NCBI GenBank assembly: GCA_020061585.1 | Contig: JAGUXX010000074.1 | Location: 1 to 41,757, forward strand | From: Betaproteobacteria bacterium | GTDB taxonomy: Bacteria > Pseudomonadota > Gammaproteobacteria > Burkholderiales > Thiobacillaceae | Direction: 5' to 3' | DNA: 41,757 bases | Shown: one piece after another, positions 23,127 to 30,242 of the stretch | Numbering within the stretch: the stretch's first letter is position 1 | Layout of the letters: each line of letters begins with the position of its first letter | Made by a program: the position numbers and the translations under genes | Notes under the pieces: generated by a model | What the model saw: only the letters and a program-made list of their open reading frames with translations | What the model was told of the DNA's origin: nothing | The model's database searches: none

Positions 23127-23516
23127 ATGAAACAAACCCTGCTGCAAGAAAAGTACCCCGTGTTCGTCGCCGAGATCGGCAAGGACGAGACCGACTGCAA
23201 GACCGTCGAAGATGTGGCGGCCTATCTCAAGGCGCGCATCGCCGAGAAGGACAAGGTCGTGTTCATTGGCGTGTTCGACCACTATGCGCACACCAAGGGC
23301 ATCGGCGGCGAGATCGCGGCGGACATCGTCGGCGCGCTCGACGTGATCTTCTGCTTTGGCTTTGCGTTGCCCAACCCGCAAGTGCTGGCGGTGCGGCCGC
23401 GCTCCATCGGCGTCGCCGATATGGGCGACAAATTCGTTGTCAGCTTCCTGGAAGCGCCGATGAAACCGGCCAACGACGCCATGGAAGCCTGGGTCAAGGG
23501 CCTGCGCAAATCATGA
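23127..23516 (+). CDS. DUF6858-like protein (129 aa)
   Basis: A small soluble protein. KVVFIGVFDHYAHTKGIGGEIAADIVGALDVIFCFGFALPNPQVLAVRPRSIGV, followed by KFVVSFLEAPMKPANDAMEAWVKGL, matches my memory of the DUF6858 family from sulfur-metabolising and epsilonproteobacterial genomes. The function of the family is unknown to me. HYAHT and the lone Cys (CFGF) could be ligands. The ribosome site AAGGAAAG lies before the ATG at 23127. Its stop overlaps the next start (ATGA), and it follows the NifX-like gene by 37 bases, so the three are probably one transcript from the sigma-54 promoter. Confidence 0.72.
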   Translation: MKQTLLQEKYPVFVAEIGKDETDCKTVEDVAAYLKARIAEKDKVVFIGVFDHYAHTKGIGGEIAADIVGALDVIFCFGFALPNPQVLAVRPRSIGVADMGDKFVVSFLEAPMKPANDAMEAWVKGLRKS

Positions 23517-23932
23517 AATCACGCTTGATCAGCCTGGTTTTCCTCGGCCTTTTGACGGCTCAGGCCGCTGCCGCCGATCTGCAAGTCACGGTGGAGTCGA
23601 TACGCGGCGGCAAAGGCCAGGTCAAACTGATGCTGTTCGAGCGTGAGGAAGGCTTCCGCAAGGAGGATCAGGCACGCCAAGTGCTGGCCTTGCCGGCCAC
23701 AACCGGTTCGGTCAACGGCATATTCCGCGATCTGCCGCCTGGGCGTTACGCGGTGATTGCCTATCACGACGAAAACGCCAACGACAAACTCGATCTGCGC
23801 TTCGGCATGTTCCCCAAGGAAGGCTATGGCCTGAGCAACGATTACAGCCCCTCCGGCCCGCCCAAATTCAAGGCGGCGGCGATCGATGTCCCGCCCGCCG
23901 GAGCCGGCAGCGTGATTCGCTTGGCGTATTGA
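23513..23932 (+). CDS. Secreted DUF2141 protein (139 aa)
   Basis: An N-terminal signal peptide (MKSRLISLVFLGLLTAQAAAA, cut near AAA-DLQ) leads into a DUF2141 domain: LQVTVESIRGGKGQVKLMLFEREEGF, GRYAVIAYHDENANDKLDLRFGMFPKEGYGLSNDY and the final KFKAAAIDVPPAGAGSVIRLAY. The fold is probably a small beta-sandwich in the periplasm. Function of the family is unknown; the HDENANDKLD stretch could bind a metal such as calcium. The start overlaps the stop of the DUF6858-like gene. No terminator is obvious after the gene. Confidence 0.82.
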   Translation: MKSRLISLVFLGLLTAQAAAADLQVTVESIRGGKGQVKLMLFEREEGFRKEDQARQVLALPATTGSVNGIFRDLPPGRYAVIAYHDENANDKLDLRFGMFPKEGYGLSNDYSPSGPPKFKAAAIDVPPAGAGSVIRLAY

Positions 23933-23972
23933 CTGTGATCAGCATCGGTTTCGATCTATCTAATCGATCGAC

Positions 23973-23984
23973 TGTTTATAAACA
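23973..23984. promoter_or_regulatory. 12-base palindrome upstream of peroxiredoxin gene
   Basis: TGTTTATAAACA is a perfect palindrome about 100 bases before the peroxiredoxin ATG. A stem GCAAAC...GTTTGC follows at about 24030-24053 in the leader. Either could be a regulator site; neither matches a motif I can name securely. Confidence 0.35.
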
Positions 23985-24086
23985 ATCCATTTCACAGAAG
24001 TTAAGGGTATCCGGAGAATGCACTCCATCAGCAAACGCTAATACAGGTTTGCGGACACCCCCCCAACCGATACGAAAGGAAACATC

Positions 24087-24734
24087 ATGTCCGAAATGAA
24101 TACCGCTCCCGTCATGCCCCGCCTCAACGAAGCCGCGCCGGATTTCGAAGCCAAGACCACGCATGGCGTCAAGAAGCTCTCCGACTACAAAGGCAAGTGG
24201 CTGGTGCTGTTCTCCCACCCGGCCGACTTCACGCCGGTATGCACCACCGAGTTCATGGCCTTCGCCAAGTACTACCCGGCGTTCCAGGAACTGAATTGCG
24301 AATTGATCGGCCTGTCGATCGACAGCTACTTCGCCCACGTCGCCTGGGTACGCAACATCAAAGAGAAGTTCGGGGTCGACATCCCGTTCCCGATCATCGA
24401 GGACCTGTCGATGAAGGTGGCCAAGGACTACGGCATGATCATGCCGGGCGCTTCCGACACCTCGGCGGTGCGCGCCACCTTCATCATCGACCCCAACGGC
24501 GTGCTGCGCGCCATGGTGTATTACCCGATGAGCAACGGCCGTTCGATTGCCGAGTTCGTGCGACTGGTCGCCGCCATGCAGACCTCCGACGCCAACAAGG
24601 TCGCCACCCCGGAAGGCTGGCAGCCGGGCGACAAGGTCATCGTGCCGCCACCGCAGGATGTCGATGCCGCCGAGGCGCGCATGAGTGAAGGCCACGAGTG
24701 CGTCGACTGGTACTTCTGCAAGAAATCGCTGTAA
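24087..24734 (+). CDS. Peroxiredoxin, Prx6/1-Cys family
   Basis: A 215-residue thiol peroxidase that reduces hydrogen peroxide and organic peroxides. The peroxidatic Cys is C52 in HPADFTPVCTTE, with the supporting Pro and Thr of the active site. RATFIIDPNGVLRAMVYYP is the strand that carries the conserved Arg. Length and the C-terminal extension (GWQPGDKVIVPPPQDV...) are those of the Prx6 type. The end, HECVDWYFCKKSL, carries two extra Cys (C205, C211), as in archaeal-type members that use C-terminal Cys for resolution. GAAAGGAAAC upstream of the ATG gives a strong start. A terminator follows at 24757. Confidence 0.93.
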   Translation: MSEMNTAPVMPRLNEAAPDFEAKTTHGVKKLSDYKGKWLVLFSHPADFTPVCTTEFMAFAKYYPAFQELNCELIGLSIDSYFAHVAWVRNIKEKFGVDIPFPIIEDLSMKVAKDYGMIMPGASDTSAVRATFIIDPNGVLRAMVYYPMSNGRSIAEFVRLVAAMQTSDANKVATPEGWQPGDKVIVPPPQDVDAAEARMSEGHECVDWYFCKKSL

Positions 24735-24756
24735 GTCCCCCGGAAACATCCCTTAC

Positions 24757-24783
24757 CCCCAGCTTCGGCTGGGCGTTCTTTTA
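24757..24783 (+). terminator. Rho-independent terminator after peroxiredoxin gene
   Basis: CCCCAGC, loop TTCG, GCTGGG, then CGTTCTTTT. A stable UUCG tetraloop hairpin followed by a short T-rich tract. Confidence 0.85.
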
Positions 24784-24811
24784 TCGAAAACTCCGCAATC
24801 AAGGAAAACCC

Positions 24812-25531
24812 ATGCACTTTCCCCGTCGTTTCATCCGTCTGACCGTCGCGGCTTTGCTTGCCATGCCGCTGACCGCCTATGCCACGATCGACGCCCCGGC
24901 GCCGCTGAGCTTGGGCGAGCAATTCATCGTGCGCGCCTATGCCGGCCAGCTTGAGGGCAACGCCCTGAGCAAGGTGATCAAAGCCAAGACGCTGGGCATC
25001 GCCGTCAACGACAGCACCATCTGCGTGTCTCTGGCCGGCTCCCTGGCCGGGTCATACATCGCCAACAACAAGGACGTGGGCCTGGCCTTGTCCAAAGCCG
25101 GTGAACAACCGACGCGTCGTCTGGACATCGTCGCCTACAGCAAGCCGGATGACGCAATCAGCGCCGTTGCCAACCTGAAGGACAAAGAAGCGATTGCCCT
25201 GCTGTTCGGCGGTCAAGTCAGCGATGCCGACAACTACGCATCAGTCCACAACACGCTGCTTGAGCTGGCGAAAATTGATTACCCAGGCGCGATCTTTCTC
25301 CACCTGCCGGTCGCCGCAAAAAAGTGGCTGGAAAAAGCCGCTATCGAAGATGACGCAGTGGCCTCCTATCTGGTCAAGAAGAACAATATTTATGGCCTGA
25401 TGGTCAACCTTGACCAGAAAAAAGGCCTGATCAATCGGCTCAGCTTCAAGGGCGCCAAACAGAACGTCGCCATGACCGCCTTCCAGGCTGACTTGAACGA
25501 CAACTTTGTCAGCCTGTTCAAGCGTCGTTGA
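24812..25531 (+). CDS. Unrecognised secreted protein (239 aa)
   Basis: I do not recognise the family. A signal peptide is clear (MHFPRRFIRLTVAALLAMPLTAYA, cut near AYA-TID). The mature part is soluble, about 215 residues, with a single Cys (ICVSLAGSLAGSY) and a Lys-rich C-terminal half (KKWLEKAAIEDDAVASYLVKKNNIYGLMVNLDQKKGLI). There is no transmembrane or lipobox signal. AAGGAAAA lies before the ATG at 24812; a longer frame to 24698 would run through the terminator. It sits between the peroxiredoxin and another unknown gene and may be transcribed with the latter. Periplasmic location is the only firm inference. Confidence 0.7.
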   Translation: MHFPRRFIRLTVAALLAMPLTAYATIDAPAPLSLGEQFIVRAYAGQLEGNALSKVIKAKTLGIAVNDSTICVSLAGSLAGSYIANNKDVGLALSKAGEQPTRRLDIVAYSKPDDAISAVANLKDKEAIALLFGGQVSDADNYASVHNTLLELAKIDYPGAIFLHLPVAAKKWLEKAAIEDDAVASYLVKKNNIYGLMVNLDQKKGLINRLSFKGAKQNVAMTAFQADLNDNFVSLFKRR

Positions 25532-25605
25532 TCGCCTGAAACATCGCTGACGCCAAACCGCCACCCCGCCCCGAAAGTGGCGGATGCCGCATCCCAGGAG
25601 ACACC

Positions 25606-25995
25606 ATGTTCAACCCCATCACCATCCCCTTCGGCAGCAAAATGCTGTTCAACGCGGTCAAGCTCAAGCCCGGCGTCACCGCCAATGACATCGAACTGGC
25701 GCTCGGCGAGATGTGCCATGTGGTCAAGGAAACCTACGGCAACCAGGCGGGTGGTTTCATCGCCGGACAGGTTTTTGCCTACGCCGGCTTCATCAGCCAG
25801 GAAGGCTCGGTCAGTTCGCTGAAAGTGCCCGACTACGATGTCGCCATCGTCACCTATTGGGCTTCGTTCGAGCAGCACGAAAAGTCGCATGCCGACAAAA
25901 CCTTCAATGACAAATTCAGCGCCCTGGCCGAGATGTGCAGCGACACCTTCGAACTGGGCTTCGACATGCTTTGGCAGGGCGTGCCCGGCGAGTAA
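25606..25995 (+). CDS. Unrecognised small protein (129 aa)
   Basis: Not recognised. CAGGAGACACC before the ATG at 25606 is a strong ribosome site. The protein appears soluble and mixed alpha/beta: VKLKPGVTANDIELALGEMCHVVKETYGNQAGGFIAGQVFAYAGFIS, then VPDYDVAIVTYWASFEQHEKSHADKTFNDKF, then LAEMCSDTFELGFDMLWQGV. The pattern of a strand-helix start and a W-x-S-x-x-x-H-E-x-S segment is reminiscent of ABM/EthD-like ferredoxin-fold monooxygenases, where the substrate or heme sits between sheet and helices. That resemblance is weak. It precedes the ZIP transporter gene by six bases, so the two are probably co-translated. Confidence 0.6.
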   Translation: MFNPITIPFGSKMLFNAVKLKPGVTANDIELALGEMCHVVKETYGNQAGGFIAGQVFAYAGFISQEGSVSSLKVPDYDVAIVTYWASFEQHEKSHADKTFNDKFSALAEMCSDTFELGFDMLWQGVPGE

Positions 25996-26001
25996 GCGCG
26001 C

Positions 26002-26739
26002 ATGACCCTGGCTCTGTTCTTCAGCCTGCTGGGCAGCGTCGGCGCGATGGCCGGCGCGGCGCTGCTGCTGGCGTTTCCGGATGCCATGCGGCAGCGACTG
26101 CTACCCTGTCTGCTGTCCTACGCCACCGGCACGCTGCTGGGCGCGGCCTTTCTCGGCATGATCCCGAAAGGCCTCGAAATGGCGTCGCCGCTGGCCATCT
26201 CCGGCACGGTGCTGGCGGGTCTGGTGGGCTTTTTCATTCTGGAGAAACTGGTCATCTGGCGCCATTGCCATGATCAGGATTGCGCGGCGCACAGCCAGCA
26301 GGGCGGGACGTTGATCCTGGTCGGCGACGCCTTTCACAATTTCGTCGACGGCGTCGTCATCGCCGCCGCTTTCCTCACTTCCCCGGCACTCGGCATCGCC
26401 ACCGCGCTGGCCGTCATCGCGCACGAGATTCCACAGGAGCTGGGCGATTTCGCCATCCTGCTGCACAGCGGCCTGAGCAAGACGCGGGCCTTCATCTACA
26501 ACCTGATTTCGTCGCTGACCACGCTGCCCGGCGTCATTCTCGGCTGGTACTGGCTGGCCGACTTGCGTCAGGCGATTCCCTATGTGCTGGCAATTTCCGC
26601 CGCCAGTTTCATCTATATCGCCATCTCTGATCTGGTGCCCAGCCTGCATCGCCACACCACCCTGAAGTCCAGCGTGACCCAGGTGGTGTTGCTGTTGGCG
26701 GGCATTGCCACCATTGCCTTGTTTCGCTTCGGTCACTAA
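26002..26739 (+). CDS. ZIP-family metal transporter
   Basis: A 245-residue inner-membrane transporter of the ZIP family, importing or exchanging divalent metals such as zinc or iron. The metal site is formed by HNFVDG (H112, N113, D116) in the fourth helix and HEIPQE (H141, E142, E146) in the fifth. The cytoplasmic loop before them is His/Cys-rich (WRHCHDQDCAAHSQQ, about 86-100), a likely metal sensor. About eight helices are seen. It follows the unknown 129-residue gene with a six-base gap. The second copy of the MITE-like repeat starts 23 bases after its stop. Confidence 0.9.
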   Translation: MTLALFFSLLGSVGAMAGAALLLAFPDAMRQRLLPCLLSYATGTLLGAAFLGMIPKGLEMASPLAISGTVLAGLVGFFILEKLVIWRHCHDQDCAAHSQQGGTLILVGDAFHNFVDGVVIAAAFLTSPALGIATALAVIAHEIPQELGDFAILLHSGLSKTRAFIYNLISSLTTLPGVILGWYWLADLRQAIPYVLAISAASFIYIAISDLVPSLHRHTTLKSSVTQVVLLLAGIATIALFRFGH

Positions 26740-26761
26740 TCCACCTGGACAGCCACATGAA

Positions 26762-26995
26762 CCTAGATTCCTCTGTTGACCGCTCCTTAGCCTCTGAGAT
26801 GTCCTATGAATGCAAGCGTTAGTGCCTTCGATCACGCTCACCAATTGGGTTACCCCGCTACGCGTCCGATTGCGGGCCGGCCGGGCCGCCTGGCCTCGTT
26901 GCTCCTCCTTGCGGGGAACGACCACGCGCGTCGTCGCGCCTTGCCAGACAACCCGGCAGACCCACACTCGAACGCGTTCAACAGAGGAATCTAGG
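26762..26995 (+). mobile_element. MITE-like repeat, copy 2 (234 bp, 18-bp perfect terminal inverted repeats)
   Basis: The left end CCTAGATTCCTCTGTTGA (26762-26779) is the exact reverse complement of the right end (26978-26995). The body matches copy 1 (388-625) at about 85% by eye, same orientation, with no obvious indel. At two positions the outer ends differ between copies but remain paired within each copy. The right end touches the start codon of the DUF3817 gene and supplies its ribosome site (AGAGGA). Confidence 0.82.
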
Positions 26996-27301
26996 ATGAA
27001 AATTCCGCAATCGCTACGTTATCTCAGCGTCCTGGCCCTGGTCGAGGGCGCGTCACTGGTCGCGCTGGTCGGCATCGCCATGCCGCTCAAGTATTACGCC
27101 GGACTGCCCGAGGCCGTGCGCGTGGTCGGCATGGCGCATGGCGCCTTGTTTCTGCTGGCGACCGCCACCCTGGCCTGGGTGCTGAGTCGCGGCCATCTGC
27201 CGGCGGCCAAGGGCGCCGGCGTGTTTGCCGCATCACTGATCCCGTTTGCCGGCGTGTGGTCGCACCGCATGCTGGTCCGCAATATCAAGGAAAGGAGCTG
27301 A
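26996..27301 (+). CDS. DUF3817 membrane protein (101 aa)
   Basis: A small membrane protein with about three hydrophobic segments. The DUF3817 signature is visible: LRYLSVLALVEGASLVALVGIAMPLKYYAGLPEAVRVVGMAHGALFLL, then ASLIPFAGVWSHRML. The E-G conserved near the start and the G-M-A-H-G loop are typical. Function is unknown. Its ATG at 26996 immediately follows the MITE-like repeat, whose terminal AGAGGA lies about seven bases upstream and must serve as the Shine-Dalgarno. It ends one base before the ATG of the SLAC1 gene, so both are likely one transcript. Confidence 0.8.
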   Translation: MKIPQSLRYLSVLALVEGASLVALVGIAMPLKYYAGLPEAVRVVGMAHGALFLLATATLAWVLSRGHLPAAKGAGVFAASLIPFAGVWSHRMLVRNIKERS

Positions 27302-27302
27302 C

Positions 27303-28283
27303 ATGAGCACGACACCAGAAAAGAGTAGCGAACCCGCTCGCCTGAAGAACTTCCCCATCGCCTGGTTCGCGCTGATCATGGGGCTTTCCGGCCTGACCAT
27401 CGCCTGGGGCCGAGCAGAACAGGTCTTCGCGCTGCCGTTTGCGGTCAGCCCCGTGCTGCTCGGCATTACCGCCGCGCTGTTCGTGCTGCTGACCGGGCTC
27501 TACACCGCCAAGTTCATCAAGTATCCGCAAGAAGTGCTGGGTGAATTCAAGCACCCGGTCAAACTGGCCTTCGTCCCCAGCTTCTCGATCAGCCTGCTGC
27601 TGCTGTCCATCGCCGGCCTGCACGCCGCGCCAGGCATTTCGTTCTGGCTGTGGGTGGCGGGCAGCGTGCTGCATCTGGTTATCACGCTGTACGTGCTGTC
27701 ATCCTGGATACATCACACCAAATACGAAATCGCCCATCTCAACCCGGCCTGGTTCATCCCGGTGGTGGGCAACATCCTGGTGCCGGTGGTGGGCGTACAG
27801 CATGCCTCGGCGGAAATTTCCTGGTTCTTCTTCAGCCTCGGGCTGTTCTTCTGGCCGATTCTGACCGCCATCATCTTCTATCGCCTGATCTTCCACGCCA
27901 GCCTGCCCGAGCGTTTCATGCCGACGCTGTTCATCTTCATCGCGCCGCCGGCGGTGGGTTTCATCGCCTGGTTCAATCTGGTCGGCGACGTCGACGCCTT
28001 CGGCCGCGTGCTGTATTTCATCGCCCTGGCGTTCACGCTGCTGCTCGCCGCGCAGGCCTCTTATTTCGCCCGGTTGAAGTTCTTCCTGTCGTGGTGGGCG
28101 TATTCCTTCCCGATCGCCGCGATCACCATTGCCAGCCTGCTCATGGCCAGGGAAACCGGACTGGTGTTCTACGCCTGGCTGGCCGCCGCGCTGCTGGGCG
28201 TGCTGAACCTGGTCATCGCGGTGTTGCTGGCGCGCACCGCGAAAGCCGTGTTCAGGCGCGAGATCTGCGTCGAAGGGCACTGA
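27303..28283 (+). CDS. SLAC1/TehA-family anion channel
   Basis: A 326-residue membrane protein with about ten hydrophobic segments, of the SLAC1/TehA/Mae1 family of anion channels and C4-dicarboxylate or tellurite-linked transporters. NFPIAWFALIMGLSGLTIAWGRAEQ at the N-terminus and HLNPAWFIPVVGNILVPVVG in the middle are family hallmarks. A gating Phe is expected in one of the helices but I cannot assign it with certainty. AAGGAGCTGAC before the ATG at 27303 is a strong ribosome site. It is coupled to the DUF3817 gene. The substrate is unknown. Confidence 0.88.
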   Translation: MSTTPEKSSEPARLKNFPIAWFALIMGLSGLTIAWGRAEQVFALPFAVSPVLLGITAALFVLLTGLYTAKFIKYPQEVLGEFKHPVKLAFVPSFSISLLLLSIAGLHAAPGISFWLWVAGSVLHLVITLYVLSSWIHHTKYEIAHLNPAWFIPVVGNILVPVVGVQHASAEISWFFFSLGLFFWPILTAIIFYRLIFHASLPERFMPTLFIFIAPPAVGFIAWFNLVGDVDAFGRVLYFIALAFTLLLAAQASYFARLKFFLSWWAYSFPIAAITIASLLMARETGLVFYAWLAAALLGVLNLVIAVLLARTAKAVFRREICVEGH

Positions 28284-28336
28284 TCCTTGATTGATCGGCC
28301 GCTGTCGGCATGCCGACCAGATTCGAGGAGTTGATC

Positions 28337-29116
28337 ATGTCGGACATGGAGACCGTCTTCGGTCCCGTCCCCTCGCGGCGTCTCGGCCGCAGCCTGGGCA
28401 TCATCCACATCCCGACCAAGCATTGCGGCTATTCCTGCCGCTATTGCCAGGTCGGGCCGACGCCGCAGCCGGAAATCGTCCGCCACGCGTTTCATGCGCC
28501 GGAAGTCCTCTGCCGGGCGGTGGCCGAGCGGCTGAGGCTGTTGCGCGCACGCGGCGAGGCGGTGGATTACCTGACCTTGGCGCCGGACGGCGAGCCGACG
28601 CTGGACATCCACCTCGGCCAACTGATCGACGGCCTGCGCCCGCTCGGCTTGCCCATCGCGGTCATCTCCAATGCCACCCTGATCTGGCATGAGGATGTCC
28701 GCGGCGAACTGGCCCGAGCCGACTGGGTCAGTCTGAAAGTGGACAGCGTCGACAGCGCCACCTGGCGCGCCCTGAATCGGCCGCATCCCAGCCTGAAGCT
28801 GGCCGCCATACTCGACGGCATCCGTCTGTTCGCCGCCGACTACCGCGGCACGCTGGTCAGTGAGACCATGCTGGTGGCGGGCGTCAACGACGACGCGACG
28901 GGCGTCGAAGCGGTGGCGGATTTCCTCGCCCAGGCCGGCATCCGCCAGGCCTGTCTGAGCCTCCCCCGGCGCCCGCCGGCCGATCCGCTGTTGAGCTGTC
29001 CGGATGAGGCGGTGGTGACCCGCGCCCGGCACGCCTTTGCGCAACGACTGGAACGCGTGGAACTGCTCGCCGCCCACGCGGGCAAGGCTGCGCCAGCGCT
29101 GGACGCCCCGCGCTGA
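28337..29116 (+). CDS. Radical SAM protein (COG0731-like)
   Basis: A 259-residue radical SAM enzyme. The cluster motif is C30-x3-C34-x2-C37 (KHCGYSCRYCQVG), preceded by the family start SRRLGRSLGI. TLAPDGEPTLD is the glycine-rich SAM-binding element, and SNATLIW, KVDSVDSATWRALNRPH and TMLVAGVND follow in the usual barrel order. This layout resembles the COG0731 group related to wyosine-synthesis enzymes; the real substrate in bacteria is not known to me. No SPASM or auxiliary cluster is seen. GAGGAG lies before the ATG at 28337, which fixes the start. The gene converges on the HD-GYP gene with a 54-base gap. Confidence 0.86.
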   Translation: MSDMETVFGPVPSRRLGRSLGIIHIPTKHCGYSCRYCQVGPTPQPEIVRHAFHAPEVLCRAVAERLRLLRARGEAVDYLTLAPDGEPTLDIHLGQLIDGLRPLGLPIAVISNATLIWHEDVRGELARADWVSLKVDSVDSATWRALNRPHPSLKLAAILDGIRLFAADYRGTLVSETMLVAGVNDDATGVEAVADFLAQAGIRQACLSLPRRPPADPLLSCPDEAVVTRARHAFAQRLERVELLAAHAGKAAPALDAPR

Positions 29117-29170
29117 CATCTGCCGGCCAATGCCTTGGTGGACGACAGCGAACCGCGACACAAACCGCGG

Positions 29171-30235
29171 CTATCCGGAAGCAACGGCCGGTAACTGATA
29201 ACCGTCGATCTCGAACAGCGCCAGACAAGCCTCGACGATGTCCGCGTCGTACAGTTTGCCGGCGCCGGCGCGGATTTCGGCCAGCGCCACGTCGATGCCG
29301 AGCGCCGGTCGGTACGGTCGATGCGCGGCCATCGCTTCCACCACATCGGCGACCGCCAGGATGCGTGCTTCCAGGATGATGGCGTCGTCCATCAAGCCGC
29401 GCGGATAGCCGCTGCCGTCGAGGCGTTCGTGATGCTGGTGTATCATCTCCGCCACCGGCCACGGGAAGTCGACTTCACTGACGATGGCGCGGCCTACTTC
29501 GGAATGGGTCTTGATCAGCTCAAATTCGGTATTGCTGAGCCGGCCAGGGCGGCTGAGAATTTCCGCCGGCAGATAGATCTTGCCGATATCGTGAATCATC
29601 GCGCCCAAGCGCAGGCCTTCCTGCCGCTCCGCCGCCCACCCCAGTTTGCCGGCGATGGTGGTGGCCACTTGCGATACCCGCAACTGGTGTCCGGCGGTGT
29701 AAGGGTCGCGTTTCTCGATGGTCAACGCCATGGCATGGATGGTCTGGCCCAACATGCAGCGATATTGCCGACGGCTTGCCTCCAGGGCGGCGACGGCGGA
29801 GCGCAGTTCACCGGTTCGATCTTCCACCAGGCCTTCCAAGCTTTGCTGCAGCAGATGCAACTGCAAGTGGGCTTTGACCCGCGCCAGCACTTCCTCGGTC
29901 TGGAACGGCTTGGTCACGTAATCGACGCCGCCGGCCTGGAAGGCGGCCAGTTTGTCGTCGGTGTCGGTGAGCGCGCTGATGAAGATGACGGGAATGTCGC
30001 GGCAGCGCGGATCGGCCTTCAGGCGCTCGCAGGTCTGGTAACCGTCCAATCCGGGCATGCGGATGTCGAGCAGGATCAGGTCCGGCGGGCTGGCTTCGAT
30101 GCTGCGTAGCGCAATCTCCCCGCTCAGCGCCGGTCGCACTTTGTGTCCCGCCTGTTGCAGCATGCTGCTCAGCACCTGCAGGTTGCCGGGGTTGTCATCA
30201 ACAATCAGGATGGTGCTGGCACGGGTAGTGGTCAT
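29171..30235 (-). CDS. HD-GYP response regulator (c-di-GMP phosphodiesterase)
   Basis: A 354-residue protein with an N-terminal receiver domain (phospho-site D57 in DLILLDIRMPGLDG) and a C-terminal HD-GYP domain. The latter shows GAMIHDIGKIYLPAEILSRPGRL (HD), IKTHSEVGRAIV, and HHERLDGSGYPRGL (GYP). Such proteins hydrolyse cyclic di-GMP when phosphorylated. The ATG at 30235 has GAGAACGCC upstream; a longer frame runs into the kinase gene. It lies seven bases after the stop of the membrane hybrid kinase and is the last gene of the TonB-receptor operon, so it is the likely output of that pathway. The link to c-di-GMP is from the family. Confidence 0.93.
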   Translation of the reverse strand: MTTTRASTILIVDDNPGNLQVLSSMLQQAGHKVRPALSGEIALRSIEASPPDLILLDIRMPGLDGYQTCERLKADPRCRDIPVIFISALTDTDDKLAAFQAGGVDYVTKPFQTEEVLARVKAHLQLHLLQQSLEGLVEDRTGELRSAVAALEASRRQYRCMLGQTIHAMALTIEKRDPYTAGHQLRVSQVATTIAGKLGWAAERQEGLRLGAMIHDIGKIYLPAEILSRPGRLSNTEFELIKTHSEVGRAIVSEVDFPWPVAEMIHQHHERLDGSGYPRGLMDDAIILEARILAVADVVEAMAAHRPYRPALGIDVALAEIRAGAGKLYDADIVEACLALFEIDGYQLPAVASG

Positions 30236-30242
30236 GGCGTTC

